A stretch of DNA of 64,000 nucleotides from positions 1-64,000 of the forward strand of contig JAFEMH010005390.1 in assembly GCA_022495995.1 (NCBI GenBank), read 5' to 3'. The notes below the pieces were generated by a model. It saw only the letters and a list, made by a program, of their open reading frames with translations. It had not been told where the DNA came from and did no database searches. This document shows positions 31,147 through 43,120 of the stretch, piece by piece. The translations under genes and the position numbers were made by a program. Position 1 is the stretch's first letter. The number at the start of each line of letters is the position of its first letter. This DNA is from Adenophora triphylla var. japonica (lineage: Eukaryota; Streptophyta; Magnoliopsida; Asterales; Campanulaceae).

Positions 31147-32263
31147 GTCCCCAAAAGGAAATAGGAAGGTTAACTTGACTCATCATCGATCGAACCATAT
31201 CTAATAGGGTTCGATTTCTCCTCTCGGACACACCATTCCATTGTGGTGTTCCGGGTGGAGTAAGTTCTGAAACAATTCCACAACTTTTCAGATGATCGTC
31301 AAATTCTTGGCTCAAATATTCACCACCTCGATCGGATCGAAGTGTTTTAATAGTTTTGCCAAGTTGATTTTGTACTTCAATTTGAAATATTCTAAATATC
31401 TCAAATGCTTCACTTTTGTACTTCATCAGATAGACATAGTCATATCTTGATAAGTCATCAGTGAACGTTATGAAGTACCGAAATCCTCCCCTAGCAATGC
31501 TATTCATTGGTCCACATACATCAGTATGTACGAGAGCCAACAAATCACTAGCCCTTTCACTACTCTTAGTAAAAGGTGCTTTAGTCATCTTGCCCAATAA
31601 ACAAGACTCGCAAACATCATATGATTCATAATCATATGAGTCTAAATATCCATCTTTATGGAGTTTAGAGATGCGTTTCTCGTTTATGTGACCAAGACGG
31701 CAATGCCATTTATATGTGTCATTCACATTATTTGGTTTAGATTTCTTACTAACATGATAGACATTATCAACATTATTCTCAACATTCAAGACATAAAGGC
31801 CATTAAAAGAATGAGCAATACAATAAAGCATGTCATTCAAATAAATTGAAAATTTCTTATTCGCAATAAGAAAATTGTAACCCTCATTGTCTAAACATGA
31901 AATAGAAATAATGTTTCTGCTCAAATCCGAAACATAATAACAGTTATTTAAAACTAAAATTAATCCGCTTGGTAAAGTGACTTCGTAAGTCCCTACGGCC
32001 AATGCAGCAACTCTTGCTCCATTTCCAACCCGTAGATCTACTTCACCCTCTTTGAGCAACCTTCTATTCTTTAGTCCCTGCACATTTAGGCAAATGTGTG
32101 ATCCACATCCGGTATCTAATACCCAAGAACTAGAGGTAGAAAGTAAAATATCTATCACATAGATACCTGAAGTCATGGCAATCTCATTGCCCTTCTTCTT
32201 CAGTCCTTCCTGATAAAGCTTGCGATACGCCTCCAATGCCCAGCTTTCTGGCAATGGTAGCAC
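31118..32263 (-). CDS. Element G protease and integrase
   Basis: A 381-codon ORF: protease WVLDTGCGSHICLNVQGL near residue 47 with intact DTG; pre-integrase WHCRLGHINEKRISKLHKDG with CESCLLGKM; integrase core [37 protein letters not shown] and PQWNGVSERRNRTLLDMVRS with the catalytic Glu. The frame slips near 31140 into the next ORF, which overlaps by 29 nt. Confidence 0.9.
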   Translation of the reverse strand: MLPLPESWALEAYRKLYQEGLKKKGNEIAMTSGIYVIDILLSTSSSWVLDTGCGSHICLNVQGLKNRRLLKEGEVDLRVGNGARVAALAVGTYEVTLPSGLILVLNNCYYVSDLSRNIISISCLDNEGYNFLIANKKFSIYLNDMLYCIAHSFNGLYVLNVENNVDNVYHVSKKSKPNNVNDTYKWHCRLGHINEKRISKLHKDGYLDSYDYESYDVCESCLLGKMTKAPFTKSSERASDLLALVHTDVCGPMNSIARGGFRYFITFTDDLSRYDYVYLMKYKSEAFEIFRIFQIEVQNQLGKTIKTLRSDRGGEYLSQEFDDHLKSCGIVSELTPPGTPQWNGVSERRNRTLLDMVRSMMSQVNLPISFWGHDRKHCFHT

Positions 32264-32287
32264 ACCGCATCCTTTTGGGATTTGGGT

Positions 32288-32647
32288 TTAGGCTTCTCGA
32301 ACGGCGACCTTTGCCTCCGGTTTAGCAACTTTTGCTTTACCCTTGTTTTTGAACCCCTTTCCTTTATTCACCATCAACACTTGATTGGTTTTCTTGGTAA
32401 TATTGTTCTCCGCATTCTTTAGCATCCCATGCAATTCAGACAGAGATTTATTCATCCCATTCATGTTATAATTCAGAACAAACTGATTATAACTTTCAGG
32501 GAGTGAATGCAATATCATATCCGTAGCCAGCTCTAACTGGATAGGATATCCAAGCCTCTCAAGGTGTTCGAGGTGACCCTTCATTTTCAACACATGAGGC
32601 CCAACAGGTTGTCCTTCAATCATCTTGCATGAATGAAGAGCCTTCAT
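32288..32647 (-). CDS. Element G gag C-terminal part
   Basis: Reads PVGPHVLKMKGHLEHLERLG, ELATDMILHSLPESYNQFVL, a UBN2-type gag core, then a Lys/Gly-rich tail (NKGKGFKNKGKAKVAK). The zinc knuckle expected next is disrupted between this ORF and the protease ORF. A frameshift at 32645 separates it from the N-terminal part. Confidence 0.85.
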   Translation of the reverse strand: MKALHSCKMIEGQPVGPHVLKMKGHLEHLERLGYPIQLELATDMILHSLPESYNQFVLNYNMNGMNKSLSELHGMLKNAENNITKKTNQVLMVNKGKGFKNKGKAKVAKPEAKVAVREA

Positions 32648-33045
32648 AGTGTCAAACCTTTCCGTACGTGCTTGCAGAATCGGAACATTTCCTTCAAATG
32701 ATTTCCCAAATCATAGGCTTCCATGTGTACAAGGTCCTTCTGAAGAGCCTTACACATGGTAGCAAGCATCAGGCAACCAACATCAATAGAATCATCCACA
32801 TGTTTCTTATGTTGGTCCCTTTCCGCTTTAGTTGCATTAGCAGCAGGCTCGGGTGGAACGGGTCCATCAAGAATGTACAACTTCCTTTCCTGTTTGAGAA
32901 CAATTCCCAAACTGCGGATCCAATCCACATAGTTGTTGCCATTCTCCTCTAACTTGTCCTTCTCAAGGACTGATCGCAGCGACATGTTTTGATTATTGTT
33001 TACGCCTATTGATCTACAAAGATATGCAACAAGATATGAACACAT
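32644..33045 (-). CDS. Element G gag N-terminal part
   Basis: The real start is probably MSLRSVLEKDKLEENGNNYV, about 20 residues into the ORF, as in related copia gags. WIRSLGIVLKQERKLYILDG and DDSIDVGCLMLATMCKALQK follow. The end (FRFCKHVRKGLTL) is frameshifted relative to the next ORF. Confidence 0.83.
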   Translation of the reverse strand: MCSYLVAYLCRSIGVNNNQNMSLRSVLEKDKLEENGNNYVDWIRSLGIVLKQERKLYILDGPVPPEPAANATKAERDQHKKHVDDSIDVGCLMLATMCKALQKDLVHMEAYDLGNHLKEMFRFCKHVRKGLTL

Positions 33046-33602
33046 ATAAGTACCAATTCATTTAAGAGATTAATTAAAGTATTTCATAAATACTCCCACT
33101 AAATTATATAACCTTCTTATACAAACATGTATAATATAATTTAATAGGCTAAGACCCAACTTTAATTTAATTTCAAGTCGGCTATGGCACGATCAAGCCA
33201 AAATTAAACTAAAAAGGTAGATAACATTTATCAATCATATCTATATATGACTCTTAGATCATTATGAGATTATAGACATCATATGTCACATGTTTCAATC
33301 TCATCTTATGCCTTAGGCCCAAACTGTTTTGATAGCCTAATTGAGTTCAACCATGTTAAACGTATAGCAATCACCGTTTGCTCATCTTGATCATACAAAG
33401 GTAGAATCAATGTACCTCGCTGTGGCGTAGCCTACATGAAACTAACCGTGTACTCACAAGTGTTTAAACATGGGTGGCATAAAATAAACTCAAATTACAA
33501 AGAAGGTTCAATTTTTCATGCTTATCAATTACATGCCAAGGTTGATTCATGAAAACTATATGAGTATAATTATGAACATGGAATGATGCAATACAAATCA
33601 TA
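33046..33602. other. Leader of element G, left part
   Basis: Untranslated leader between gag and the nested Helitron. No ORF of note; AT-rich. Confidence 0.5.
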
Positions 33603-36600
33603 CTAGTGCAACTCCCGTGCGATGCACGGATAGCTATTAAAACATATTCACGAAAATTCATACAAATACAGAAAATATAGAAATGTTTGTGTACATTGTA
33701 AAATAATTTTTTGAAAACTATATTATTAGTACAAATATCATATTGAAGGTCACTAAAATAAATATATATTTAAGGCAGAGTTAGTTTGTACGAAGCGCGT
33801 TTTATACGTAAATTTTCGTTCTATTCAATAATAAGCACATTTGACATCCATTTTTCAATGCTATGAAATTGAACGCATATTTTTTTATGTAAAACATATT
33901 TAGTGTATATTGAACGTTATATGTGCGTAATTTGCCCACAGTATCACTTATTTTCGCCAACGATTGGAAAAGCGTAATCAATCTAGTTATAAGTCTCCAT
34001 ATCTTTCTCTTCAACTGCAATTCAGAACTCTTTACTCTAGTGATTCTCCAAACAAATAAATAACATGAAATGAAATGAAATTTTCAAGTATCATCATTTT
34101 TTATTTTTGAGAAGTTATTTTGTTCTTGAGCCTTTTTCAACTTCTACATCCCCGTTTGATTTTTACATATTTCTTTAATGTGACTGTTATATAATAATGT
34201 TTTTTTTATATCACAATTAATTAGATTTAACATTAGAAAAAATTATTTCACTATCACATAAATAAATGCTCCCTTCGTCCCATTTTAAACTTCCTTCTTT
34301 TTTTCATAAAAGGTGTCCCATTTTAAATTTAAAAAAATTACAATGAAAAATTTTTAATATTTTTTTCTTCCATGGTCTTATAAGTCATACTCACAACAAA
34401 TATTCACTAATTACTTTGTACCCAACTATTTATATTTTATAATAAAATTATTCATCTCTTTAATATCCTAGCCAGTTTTTTAACGTTTAAAATAGGACAA
34501 AAGTTGAAGAAAAAATTATTAATTTTTCTATAATGCAATGCTATTTCTTCCCTTTATTTCCTTATAAATGTAGAGATTAATAATATGGCATAGAAAAATA
34601 AGAAAATAAAATAAACTATAAACAAATAAATAAAAAATGATATACAAATATTATCAATAATTAAAATTTATTCTAAAAAAAGAGGAATACTACTCGGGTT
34701 CAGGTTAAATGAGACAGTTCGAGCTAATCCCAAATCCACCCCAATCCCACCCGATTTAAAAGAAAACATTTCCAAACTCTTTCCATTAGAAGCGGAGCAA
34801 TGCGGGTTTAGGAGGGATTCAAAAAATTTATCAACCCGTTTTTTACTTACAAAATTCTTTAAATGAGGCAATATCAAGTTAAAGCACATACAAACACAGT
34901 TTTCCTAGAAGTGGGCCAAAAAAAGTTATTTGATTTCGCTACTTCACAAATTTTAGTTACTTGAGACGAAAAATACAATTTTCCATTCTAGTTAAAGCAC
35001 ATAACAATGCAATTTTTTGGCAAAAAAAGTAGTATTATTATTTGGTGATTTATTTTGAGTTGAAAGTAATATTCATTTTTGAAATGAAGGAAATAATTTA
35101 TTTATGTAATGACATTTTTTAAAGTTGACTTGCGACGAAAAATATAATTTTCCCTTCTAGTTTTATTTATTTTCGTTTTCATTATGAAGACTTATTTTTT
35201 ATTTTGCAACTAATTAAATTTAACATTAGGATAAATTATTTCACTATCAAATAAATAAATGCTCCCTTCGTCCCATTTTAAACTTCCTATTTCTTTAATA
35301 AAAGATGTCCCATTTTAAATTTAAAAAAATTACAATGAAAAAATTAGAAAATTTCAATATTAAATGGTCTTATAAGTCATACTCACAATAACTATTCAAT
35401 AAGTACTTTGTAGCCAACTTTTTATACTTTATAATAAAATCATTCATCTCTTTAATATTCGAACCCATTTTTTAACGTTTAAAATAGGACAAAAGTTGAA
35501 GAAAAAATTATTCATTAATATTATATATAAAAAAGGCACAAATAAATGAAACCAAGATTAATAATCCATCAAATTTCGATAAAATAAAAATTAAAACATA
35601 AATAGTTCTAATAATTATATTTGTACCCAATAATAAGATTTTTAATTTTACTAATATACTTCAACTACTCTTTAAATTAAAAAAATGTTATATCAAATGG
35701 CTTCCACATTTTTTTTATCATTAATCTAAAGTTCTTTATTAATAACCCATCACTTTTTAAAAGAGATAAAGAGGAATTGTTTATTAAAAAAAAAAAAACT
35801 GAGCGAGAAGAACTTAATATAAAATGTTTTGCAAAAAAACAAACTCAATGAAAATTCATAATAATATGTTTTTCATTATTTCTAAAGTACTTTTAAGGAA
35901 AAAAATTGTCCTTCAATCCAAAAATGAATATTTCTTTCATCCCATAATTAATATTACTTTCTATATCCAAAAAAAAAAAAAAATTGCTTCCTTTGCATCA
36001 AGAAATTTACTTGTCCAAAAAATTAATATTTATTTTCTTAGACGAAGACACTAACATTATAAACAGAAATTTGTACAAAATAATACTACTTCAGCTAAAG
36101 GAAAAAAAAAAAAACTATTTTGGTCCCAATGAATATTTTATAAAATATTACTTAATTTGTTTAAAAATATAATGTCATATTTTGAAACAAAGGCACTAAC
36201 ATTACAACATTTCAAAAATGAATATTACTTTCGAATCAAAATGAATAACCCAAAAATAATACTACATTTTTTATCCAAAAAAATGAGCATTATTCCCTTC
36301 ATCCCAATTAATATTTTAAAAACTAATACTACTTCATTCGCCTCTGCAATTAATGTTTGTAATGTTACAACATTAATTTTTTTGGACATATAATTTTTTT
36401 TTACTTTTTAAGGAAAAAAATGACTTCAATTCAAAAATGAATATTACGTTCGCCCCATAATTAATACTACTTTCTATATCAAAAAAAAAATAAAAAATCC
36501 TTCCTTTGCCTCAATGAATTTACTTGTCTCTAAAATTAATATTTATATTCTGACACGAAGACACGAACATTATAAACATTAATATTTACAAAATAATATT

Positions 36601-37256
36601 ACTTCGGGTAAAAAAATAAATTACTATATTCGTCCCTAGGAATATTTTATAAAATATTACTTAATTTTTTTAAAAAATTAATGTCAAATTTTGAATCGAA
36701 GGAACTAACATTACAAACATTAATTTTTTAGGCGAATGAAGAGGTACTAATATTCATATTAGTAAAATTATGATTATTATTATCATAATTTATAATAAAA
36801 AAATATACTTCACACTTAAATAATTTTCAAAAAAAAGATATTGAAAAAGTAAAAAGAAAAATTAAGAAATTTAAAATTGAAAAAGAGTGTTATTTTTTTG
36901 TGTCCAAATTAAATAAAATTAGTCTCTAATTAAAGAGGAAAAAAAATTATGAATTTTGGTATAATTTTTTTTTTAATTTTTTTTTTTTTATAAAATAATT
37001 GAGGTCGAAAAAAGGGGATAAAAATTAAAAATCCTAAATAAAAACGGCAAATCAGATATCGCCACGTGGCTCAAGTAAAAAAAAAAAAAACCTAACGCGT
37101 ACACGCGCCTTTGTCGGCGCGTGTAACGCACGCGCCAATACCAGCGTCACACGCGTCTTCTCAGGCTTGTTAATTTCAATTTTGGCCCCGTGTGAAATTA
37201 CCAAACTACCCTTGGTTTGGGCGGGCTTTTTTGACGATTCTGTTTTTATATATAGA
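33603..37256 (-). mobile_element. Helitron inserted in the leader of element G (3654 bp)
   Basis: On the minus strand the 5' end is TCTATATATAAAAACAG after a host A, and the 3' end is a hairpin CCGTGCATCGCACGG then GAGTTGCACTAG before a host T, the textbook Helitron layout. The first ~400 nt contain CACGTGG and several CGCGTG-type blocks shared with 16902-17150 and 53950-54168. The interior (34900-36830) is a foldback-like alternation of AATATTACTT and its complement. I found no Rep/helicase ORF, so it is non-autonomous. Confidence 0.78.
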
Positions 37257-37606
37257 TTGATTTGATCAGTAATTACTAGTACGCGGCCACGTGCTCCAAG
37301 TTTATCCCACACTTCCATCGAAGTGCCTGTGGGGAAGGTTTTGGTGTCCAGCCAATATACTAAGTAACACTTCACAAATATCCTAGATTAATCACATTAA
37401 TCATATTAATGAAATTGACATCCCATAATCTAGATTAATCATATTAATCATATATTTCAATTTCATAATCATGGTATATCAATATATACAATTACTTCTC
37501 AAGCAAAACTCATATAATTTCACATTCTAGATCATGCACATCATGAAAATTCATATAATCACATTACACAATTATCATGATTATCTAACTAAACATCATG
37601 AACGGG
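37257..37606. other. Leader of element G, right part
   Basis: AT-rich untranslated leader between the Helitron and the primer-binding site. Nothing else seen. Confidence 0.4.
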
Positions 37607-37618
37607 GCTCTGATACCA
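37607..37618 (-). promoter_or_regulatory. Primer-binding site of element G
   Basis: TGGTATCAGAGC on the minus strand, one base from the LTR end. Confidence 0.9.
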
Positions 37619-37619
37619 C

Positions 37620-39184
37620 TGTTGGGTTTCGAGGGTCCATGCGCAGCGGAATAATGCAATAACTCGAAAAATCCCAAGCCCTAGAATCCGTTCTAGATGA
37701 TTAATTAAGAAAGATAAAATAGAAATACCAACCTTGAATGCTTTTGCCTTTGATAAACTTGACCCAACTCCAGATTGAACGACCTTGTTAATCCTTGATG
37801 AACAAACGGCGAATCACGAACTAAAGATCTTGACAAGCGAAGATCCTCTATGTGTATCCACGCAAAGAACGAACCCTAGAACTCTTCTAGGAGGATTGCT
37901 AGATCCTTTGATTGAAACTCTTTCAATCTATGATGTATTATGGAATTGGTGTGATGATTTTCAATTCACAATTGAAAATCCTCTCAATTTTGTGTTTCTA
38001 TAAACTCAAAATTCGTGACTGGCTGCTAGGGTTGAAGAGGGATACTATTTATACTTTATAAATATTATACCCTATTAAAAACCCTAAGCAAATTCGGATT
38101 CAGCGTTACAGCGTACGTGGGCGGTCGCCTACAAGGAGATGGGCGGTCGCCCATGTGTACAGTGCCTAATCCCTTTATACGAAAACCAACATGGGCGGTC
38201 GCCCATAAGGGCAAGGGCGGTCGCCTATCAAGACAGTCTCCAATGCCTTGTTTTCGAATAAACATGTGCGGTCGCCATGACCCTTTGAGCGGTCGCCCAA
38301 GTCAACCATTGACTTGTGGGCGGTCGCCCATGGCACACTTGGGCGGTCGCCCATCACACCAGAATCCATAATTTCAATTTTGACAATTCGTTCGATGCGT
38401 GTGACCCCATAGGACTATATTATGTTGGTAATGAGTTCGATCACATCGATCCTCATAAGACATGAGCGGACTCTAGCAAGCCATCATGCCTACCCAAATA
38501 ATATAATATCAAGTTCGTTTTTCACATATCACAATCCCATTGTCACACGATGTTATATTGAACATGAGTCATGGTCCACGTCAACTCATATTGTTCAATG
38601 CTTTCTCGTTACCAAGTAAATTGATTAAACGAATGATATTAATCACATTAATTCATTCGGGCATGGCCATGCACTACATCAATCTTACTTACGAGTGGCC
38701 TAGCAAACATCTCTCTTTACGAGGGACAATTTTCCATCTTGACTTATCATTCTTCCCAACAAGAATCATACCATGCCAATGATAGCCCTTATTGTCATCC
38801 GGTTAAAGACAACGTTAAACTATATCAAACATGATAATCATCGAGCGGAAGACGATGATAATCTCAGGTCAAAGGATATCAATGATATGACTATATGAGA
38901 TTTAATTATGACATTTGACCATGACATAAATCTTCATAATGGGTCAAGTCCAGTACCTTGTTCTCTAACAAGTACCCATGAATCTAATGTGCATCTCCAT
39001 GCATATAATCATCATATGACTATCCATTAGACTTCATACTAGTGCTTCATAAGTACTAGGGACACGATTATTATAACTAAACATGCAAACACATATAATA
39101 ATCAAAGAAACATTCTCTTATATAAATGAACAATGACATTACATAAAGGTCTATCTCTATAGGCCTGGGGCACTAACACCTACA
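37620..39184 (-). repeat. 5' LTR of element G (1565 bp)
   Basis: TGTTGGG at 37620 and CCTACA at 39184. Eight GGGCGGTCGCCC-type palindromes at 38119-38352 form four pairs with core centres 21-23 bp apart; pair-to-pair steps are 74, 73 and 52 bp. Confidence 0.9.
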
Positions 39185-39725
39185 TAGGAGAGGCTAGAAA
39201 ATCAGTATGAATGAATTGAAATTCGGAGGAAAACTATATAAGGAGAGTCAAAAGGTTTTGTGTCTTTTCCATTGAAAAGATGCAACTTTTCGAACTGCAG
39301 TGAAGGGCACGACTCGTGCCCTTTGGCACGAGTCGTGCTCACGACTCGTTCTCAAGCCACAACTCGTTCTAATCAGAATTTGAGCCAAAATCCATTAAGG
39401 TCCATTCGTGCTCACGACTCGTGCCCAGAGTCCCCACTCGTTCTGATCACCAGACTGCACAATCTCATTAGCCAAAACACAGTTTAACTCCAATTAAATC
39501 CAAACGATCTAATTGACCTTTTAACCAACTCTCGTTAAGTCACAAAACTTTGTCATTAATTTCTCATTCACCCGGAAATGGTTTTTGAGACAATAAATGA
39601 GTTTCATAGTCTACACTAAATGTAGAATACATTTTGTAACTTGCTTCGTTAACTATTTAACGAATTCCGTTAGGAAGTTAGGTCAACGTTAAGTCAAACT
39701 TAACTTTCGTTACCCATTTCCAACA
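39185..39725 (-). repeat. 5' LTR of element E, truncated
   Basis: Matches 22862-23402 over its whole length; the remaining 312 nt are missing at the junction with element G. It has six ACGA(C/G)TCGT-type palindromes near 39307-39442 with centres at about 39313/39332, 39345/39363 and 39418/39437. It ends at the TSD ATATC. Confidence 0.9.
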
Positions 39726-39811
39726 ATATCTAGATATTTCCTTTGGCATTCATGTCAGTAATGAAATTTATACTTGTTTCTCATTTTAAATAGTATTTTT
39801 GTTATTTTCAG

Positions 39812-39871
39812 GTTCACTACTATCTGCAGTCACACATTCAGATCAATGAATGTCGGGACCGTATAATATTG
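39812..39871 (+). CDS. SEC14 gene exon 7
   Basis: 60 nt, coding VHYYLQSHIQINECRDRIIL, after a 17.3-kb intron ending TTATTTTCAG. In phase with exon 6. Confidence 0.88.
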
Positions 39872-39954
39872 GTGAGGACGCATTTATTGCTGTAGGGATA
39901 ACTTCATGTGTTCTCTCTCAGTACATTATTATGTCTAATTTAAATTTCTTATAG

Positions 39955-40152
39955 CCTGCTGCAACAAAGAAGCATGGCAAATATATTGACAAGTGCGTGA
40001 AGGTTTTGGATATGAGTGGCCTGAAGCTTTCTGCACTGAACCAGATGAAGCTACTGGAAAAAATCTTTACCGTTGATGACTTGAATTACCCAGAGAAGAC
40101 AATCACATATTATATTGTCAATGCGCCTTACATATTCACGGCTTGTTGGAAG
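39955..40152 (+). CDS. SEC14 gene exon 8
   Basis: 198 nt, 66 codons, from PAATKKHGKYIDKC through VLDMSGLKLSALNQMKLLE to YYIVNAPYIFTACWK. This is the core of the CRAL-TRIO lipid pocket and the most diagnostic exon. Flanked by TTATAG and GTTAGT. Confidence 0.92.
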
Positions 40153-40321
40153 GTTAGTTTGTTCCGAAGCTATCGCACCCTCATATAAGATTTGATTTTG
40201 TATTGAACTTTTCCGCAATTTAGCAGCAAGACAAGAGATAAATCAGGGTACTTGTTGCCTAAGAATGATAATGGATTTTTTAATTAACATGACCCTTGCA
40301 TAACATTTGAACAATGAGCAG

Positions 40322-40341
40322 GTTGTCAAGCCACTTTTGCA
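40322..40341 (+). CDS. SEC14 gene exon 9, part before the CACTA element
   Basis: After ATGAGCAG the exon reads VVKPLL and stops at GCA, the 3-bp target site of the CACTA transposon. Confidence 0.85.
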
Positions 40342-40369
40342 CACTACAAGAAACAGTACTATTTACAGC

Positions 40370-40860
40370 GGTTAAAATCTGCCGTATATAGTAAACGGGG
40401 CCGCCGTAAATAGTATTTACGGCGGATATACCGCCGTATATTGGGCGGCGTATAAATTCGCGACGTATATAGTATTTACGGCGGATATATCACCGTATAT
40501 GGTATTTACGGCGGAAATACAGCCGCCGTATATAATCAAGGGCAAATACGACGGCTGATGTACCGCCGTATATAATGAAATGCAAATACGCCGTATGTAT
40601 TACAGCCGTATTTGAGAAAGTTTTATATGGCGGTTAGGTTACCGCCGTATATAATGAAATCTTATATACGGCGGGTCTAGGCCGCCATATATAATGAAAT
40701 ATTATATACGGCGGGTCTAGGTCGCCGTATATTAGAGACGAGTCGTCCAACACAACACGAGTCGTCTCCCATTTGACTCTGTGATTCACTCGTCCCCCTT
40801 GGTGGACGAATCGTCCAATTAATCTTATTTACGGCGGACATAAAGAGCCGCCGTAAATAA
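40370..40860. repeat. Left subterminal repeat array of the CACTA element
   Basis: More than ten TACGGCGG/CCGCCGTA motifs in both orientations, presumed transposase-binding sites. Within it, at 40737-40816, lies a different set of palindromes (GACGAGTCGTC, ACGAGTCGT, GGACGAATCGTCC) in two pairs. Confidence 0.88.
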
Positions 40861-41603
40861 CAAGACCATTCTTCCCAGTGTATTGTATAATAAATTTAGC
40901 CCGTGCCTTGTATAATACAAAAACATTTAACAATCACCAAAACATTCAACAGCAACAACAACAACAACAAACCAATTTTTCGAAGCCCGACACATAAAAA
41001 TCCCTAAATAATACAAACTCCATTCAACTCAACGAGTCCTACTTTCTATTTTCGAAGTTTCCCTTGGAGTCTGTTTCAAAAACAGCTCTAAACACGAGTT
41101 CCAAATTTACACTTATTACAAGGCTTAAATTAACAAAAGCTATTATTCCGTAGAAGGACAGATATGTAAATATCTTTTGATCCTCAAAATAATTTTTACA
41201 AATGGAATAAAATACAAAAAAAAAAAAAGTCTTAAACGACTACACTAAAAGTAAGATTGAGCAACTCACTTGTGTCATTGCAAATGGCGCATAAGTGTAA
41301 GTCCAAACAACTTTATCATCTGTGAACCCCCGCGCAGCTGCTGATTCATCTTCAGAATCAACTTCAGCTTCAACCAGGTACCCCACAGAAAATCGAACAA
41401 CCTTGGATGAATATATGGGAAACCCAAACTGAAAATATGCTGCCATATAATAAAAACTTCTTTCAGCAACCTAAAATCAATTAAAAACTACATGATTGAG
41501 CACAACAATAAGGGATGTCAGCTAAAACCTTGAAATGGTTGCACGCTGATTTCAGTAATCACGCATAGGTTTAATCACGCATAGGTTTGCAACCAGTTTA
41601 TAT

Positions 41604-41747
41604 CAGTGTTCTAAAAGACCCCGCCTAGGCGCTAGGCCCCTCTCCAACGCCTAGTTCTAAACCCCGCCTAGGTCCCGACTAGTCCCCGCCTAGGCGCTAG
41701 ACCCGGCTCCGCCGCCTAGCATCCGCTTAGCGCTTTTTAGAACCTTG
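41604..41747. mobile_element. hAT-type MITE inside the CACTA element
   Basis: 144 bp with inverted ends CAGTGTTCTAAAA and TTTTAGAACCTTG, and an 8-bp TSD GTTTATAT at 41596-41603 and 41748-41755. The interior is rich in CGCCTAGG. Same family as 11187-16895. Confidence 0.85.
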
Positions 41748-42854
41748 GTTTATATATTAATGTTTCCGAAACCTCTGGATTGCTTTCGCCTTTGCTTGAC
41801 CAATAGGAAGCTCTTTGATCAACCTTATCACTTGGTAACTTTCATCGACAGTCTAGTCTGACACTTTCCAGGAGCAAAATGATATTAACTATTAAGGCAC
41901 TCAATCCCAACATGGTAAGTTGTAAATGCACAAGCAATGGGATATTATGGAAATGATTATGGTATCTAACTGAAAACTATAAAATGGGTACACCATGGGT
42001 ATTCATTCACCAATGTGAAGATTTTCCATCCTATTCAAACAACAAACCAAGGCTATTACACTTCACCTAGTTAATGAATAGAGACATCTTGAGGGAAATT
42101 TGTGAAAAACTATACAGAATAAAAGCCAATCCCATAATTGAATTCTACAAATGTAAATCTACCTTCATGCTATTTGGCACCCCCACAAACAACATGGACC
42201 TTCACCAATCAAAGCCCCACACTTGGCCTTCAAGTCAACAACACTAGCACACTGCATGAAAAAAAAAAGAACATTATAAAGAATAACCCCCCCCCCCCCA
42301 ATTTGATAAAGTAGTATGAACTTGCAGTTACAAATAGAGAATAGTGTGTTTATACATGCAAATGTAATGCTATATACAACATATGCAAATGTCCCACCTT
42401 CCCCTCCTTTATCCGGGCTTGGGACCGACAATGCAATGCAATATACAACAATTGCATTGGCGGAGTTAAAAAGGGGTTAGTTAATAGATTGTGCATGCAT
42501 CTCCAAAAAAATAAGTAATATCAAATTCTAAATGTAATAAACTATCAACAAAAAACATGAGAAGCTATACATATACCAAGTAACATCAACGTGAAGCATA
42601 AGTCACAAATTAATATAGTTGTTTGGTGCATTATAACTCCGAAGTATCACAAATGACCTTCAACTCTTTCTTCTTTCCTGTGGCATCCATCCCTGACCGA
42701 ACATTGAAGCTCTCAAATACCATGCTCTGCAAAACACCCAACCACAACTTCAATTCAAATGAGAGAGGAATATAGATCATTATTTCCTGTTATGTTAACA
42801 ACTAGTGAATTATGAGTCAACAACTAGTGATATTAGATTTATAGGATTGAGAAA

Positions 42855-43120
42855 ACATACCACTGCCTATTACTGCCATTTTCATGCTGTTGCATATAAT
42901 TACGTTGCAAATCTTCTATCATTTGGCGTTGAGCCTCAAGTTGCTTTTGAAATTCCTCACCACGCCTTGCATAATCATCTTGCATGAATGACATCTTCTC
43001 CTCAAGTTCAGCAACACGGGCTGCAGAAGCACTTTGAGAAGTTGAGGCTTTACCAAGCACCCTAGATTTGGTAAGACCTTGCCCCATACAACGCACTCTC
43101 CCATGGCCATCATTTCCTAT
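42855..43120 (-). pseudogene. Transposase-like fragment of the CACTA element
   Basis: The minus strand reads NDGHGRVRCMGQGLTKSRVL, then a coiled coil (ARVAELEEKMSFMQDDYARR) ending in QRNYMQQHENG. A GR-x-R-x-x-GxG motif followed by a coiled coil resembles the C-terminal part of plant Transposase_24/En-Spm-type proteins. It begins after an acceptor-like TTATAG, so it may be an exon. Only this part is preserved. Confidence 0.5.

Larger units (their letters stand above)
27959..39184 (-). mobile_element. Ty1/copia element G nested in element E
   Basis: On the minus strand: full 5' LTR 37620-39184 (1565 bp), primer site at 37607-37618, a leader carrying a nested Helitron (33603-37256), gag, protease, integrase, RT, RNase H, a polypurine tract (AAGTGGGAGAC at 29044) and a 3' LTR cut to 1085 bp (27959-29043). 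The last ~480 nt of the 3' LTR are deleted together with the adjoining part of E, so the left TSD is lost. Coding frames are broken in several places. Confidence 0.88.
22550..39725 (-). mobile_element. Ty1/copia element E in SEC14 intron 6, host to element G
   Basis: The outer limits carry the TSD ATATC (22545-22549 and 39726-39730). On the minus strand the 5' LTR is at the right (only its first 541 nt, 39185-39725), gag-pol runs 27940-23911 and the complete 3' LTR is 22550-23402. Element G inserted in the 5' LTR, and a later deletion removed the LTR end, the primer site and the leader up to ~19 nt before the gag ATG. The coding region has one frameshift only. Confidence 0.9.

Noticed and set aside
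38119..38352. Regularly spaced short palindromes as a CRISPR array
   Set aside because: Plant nuclear DNA; repeats are ~12 bp, spacers alternate ~10 and ~40 bp, no cas genes, and the array is duplicated within LTRs.
41240..41469. Minus-strand ORFs of 64-68 codons inside the CACTA element
   Set aside because: Could be transposase exon remnants, but no recognisable motif; not supported as a gene.
42165..42431. Minus-strand 88-codon ORF with hydrophobic stretch inside the CACTA element
   Set aside because: Contains a C-run-derived Gly tract and no conserved pattern; likely chance.
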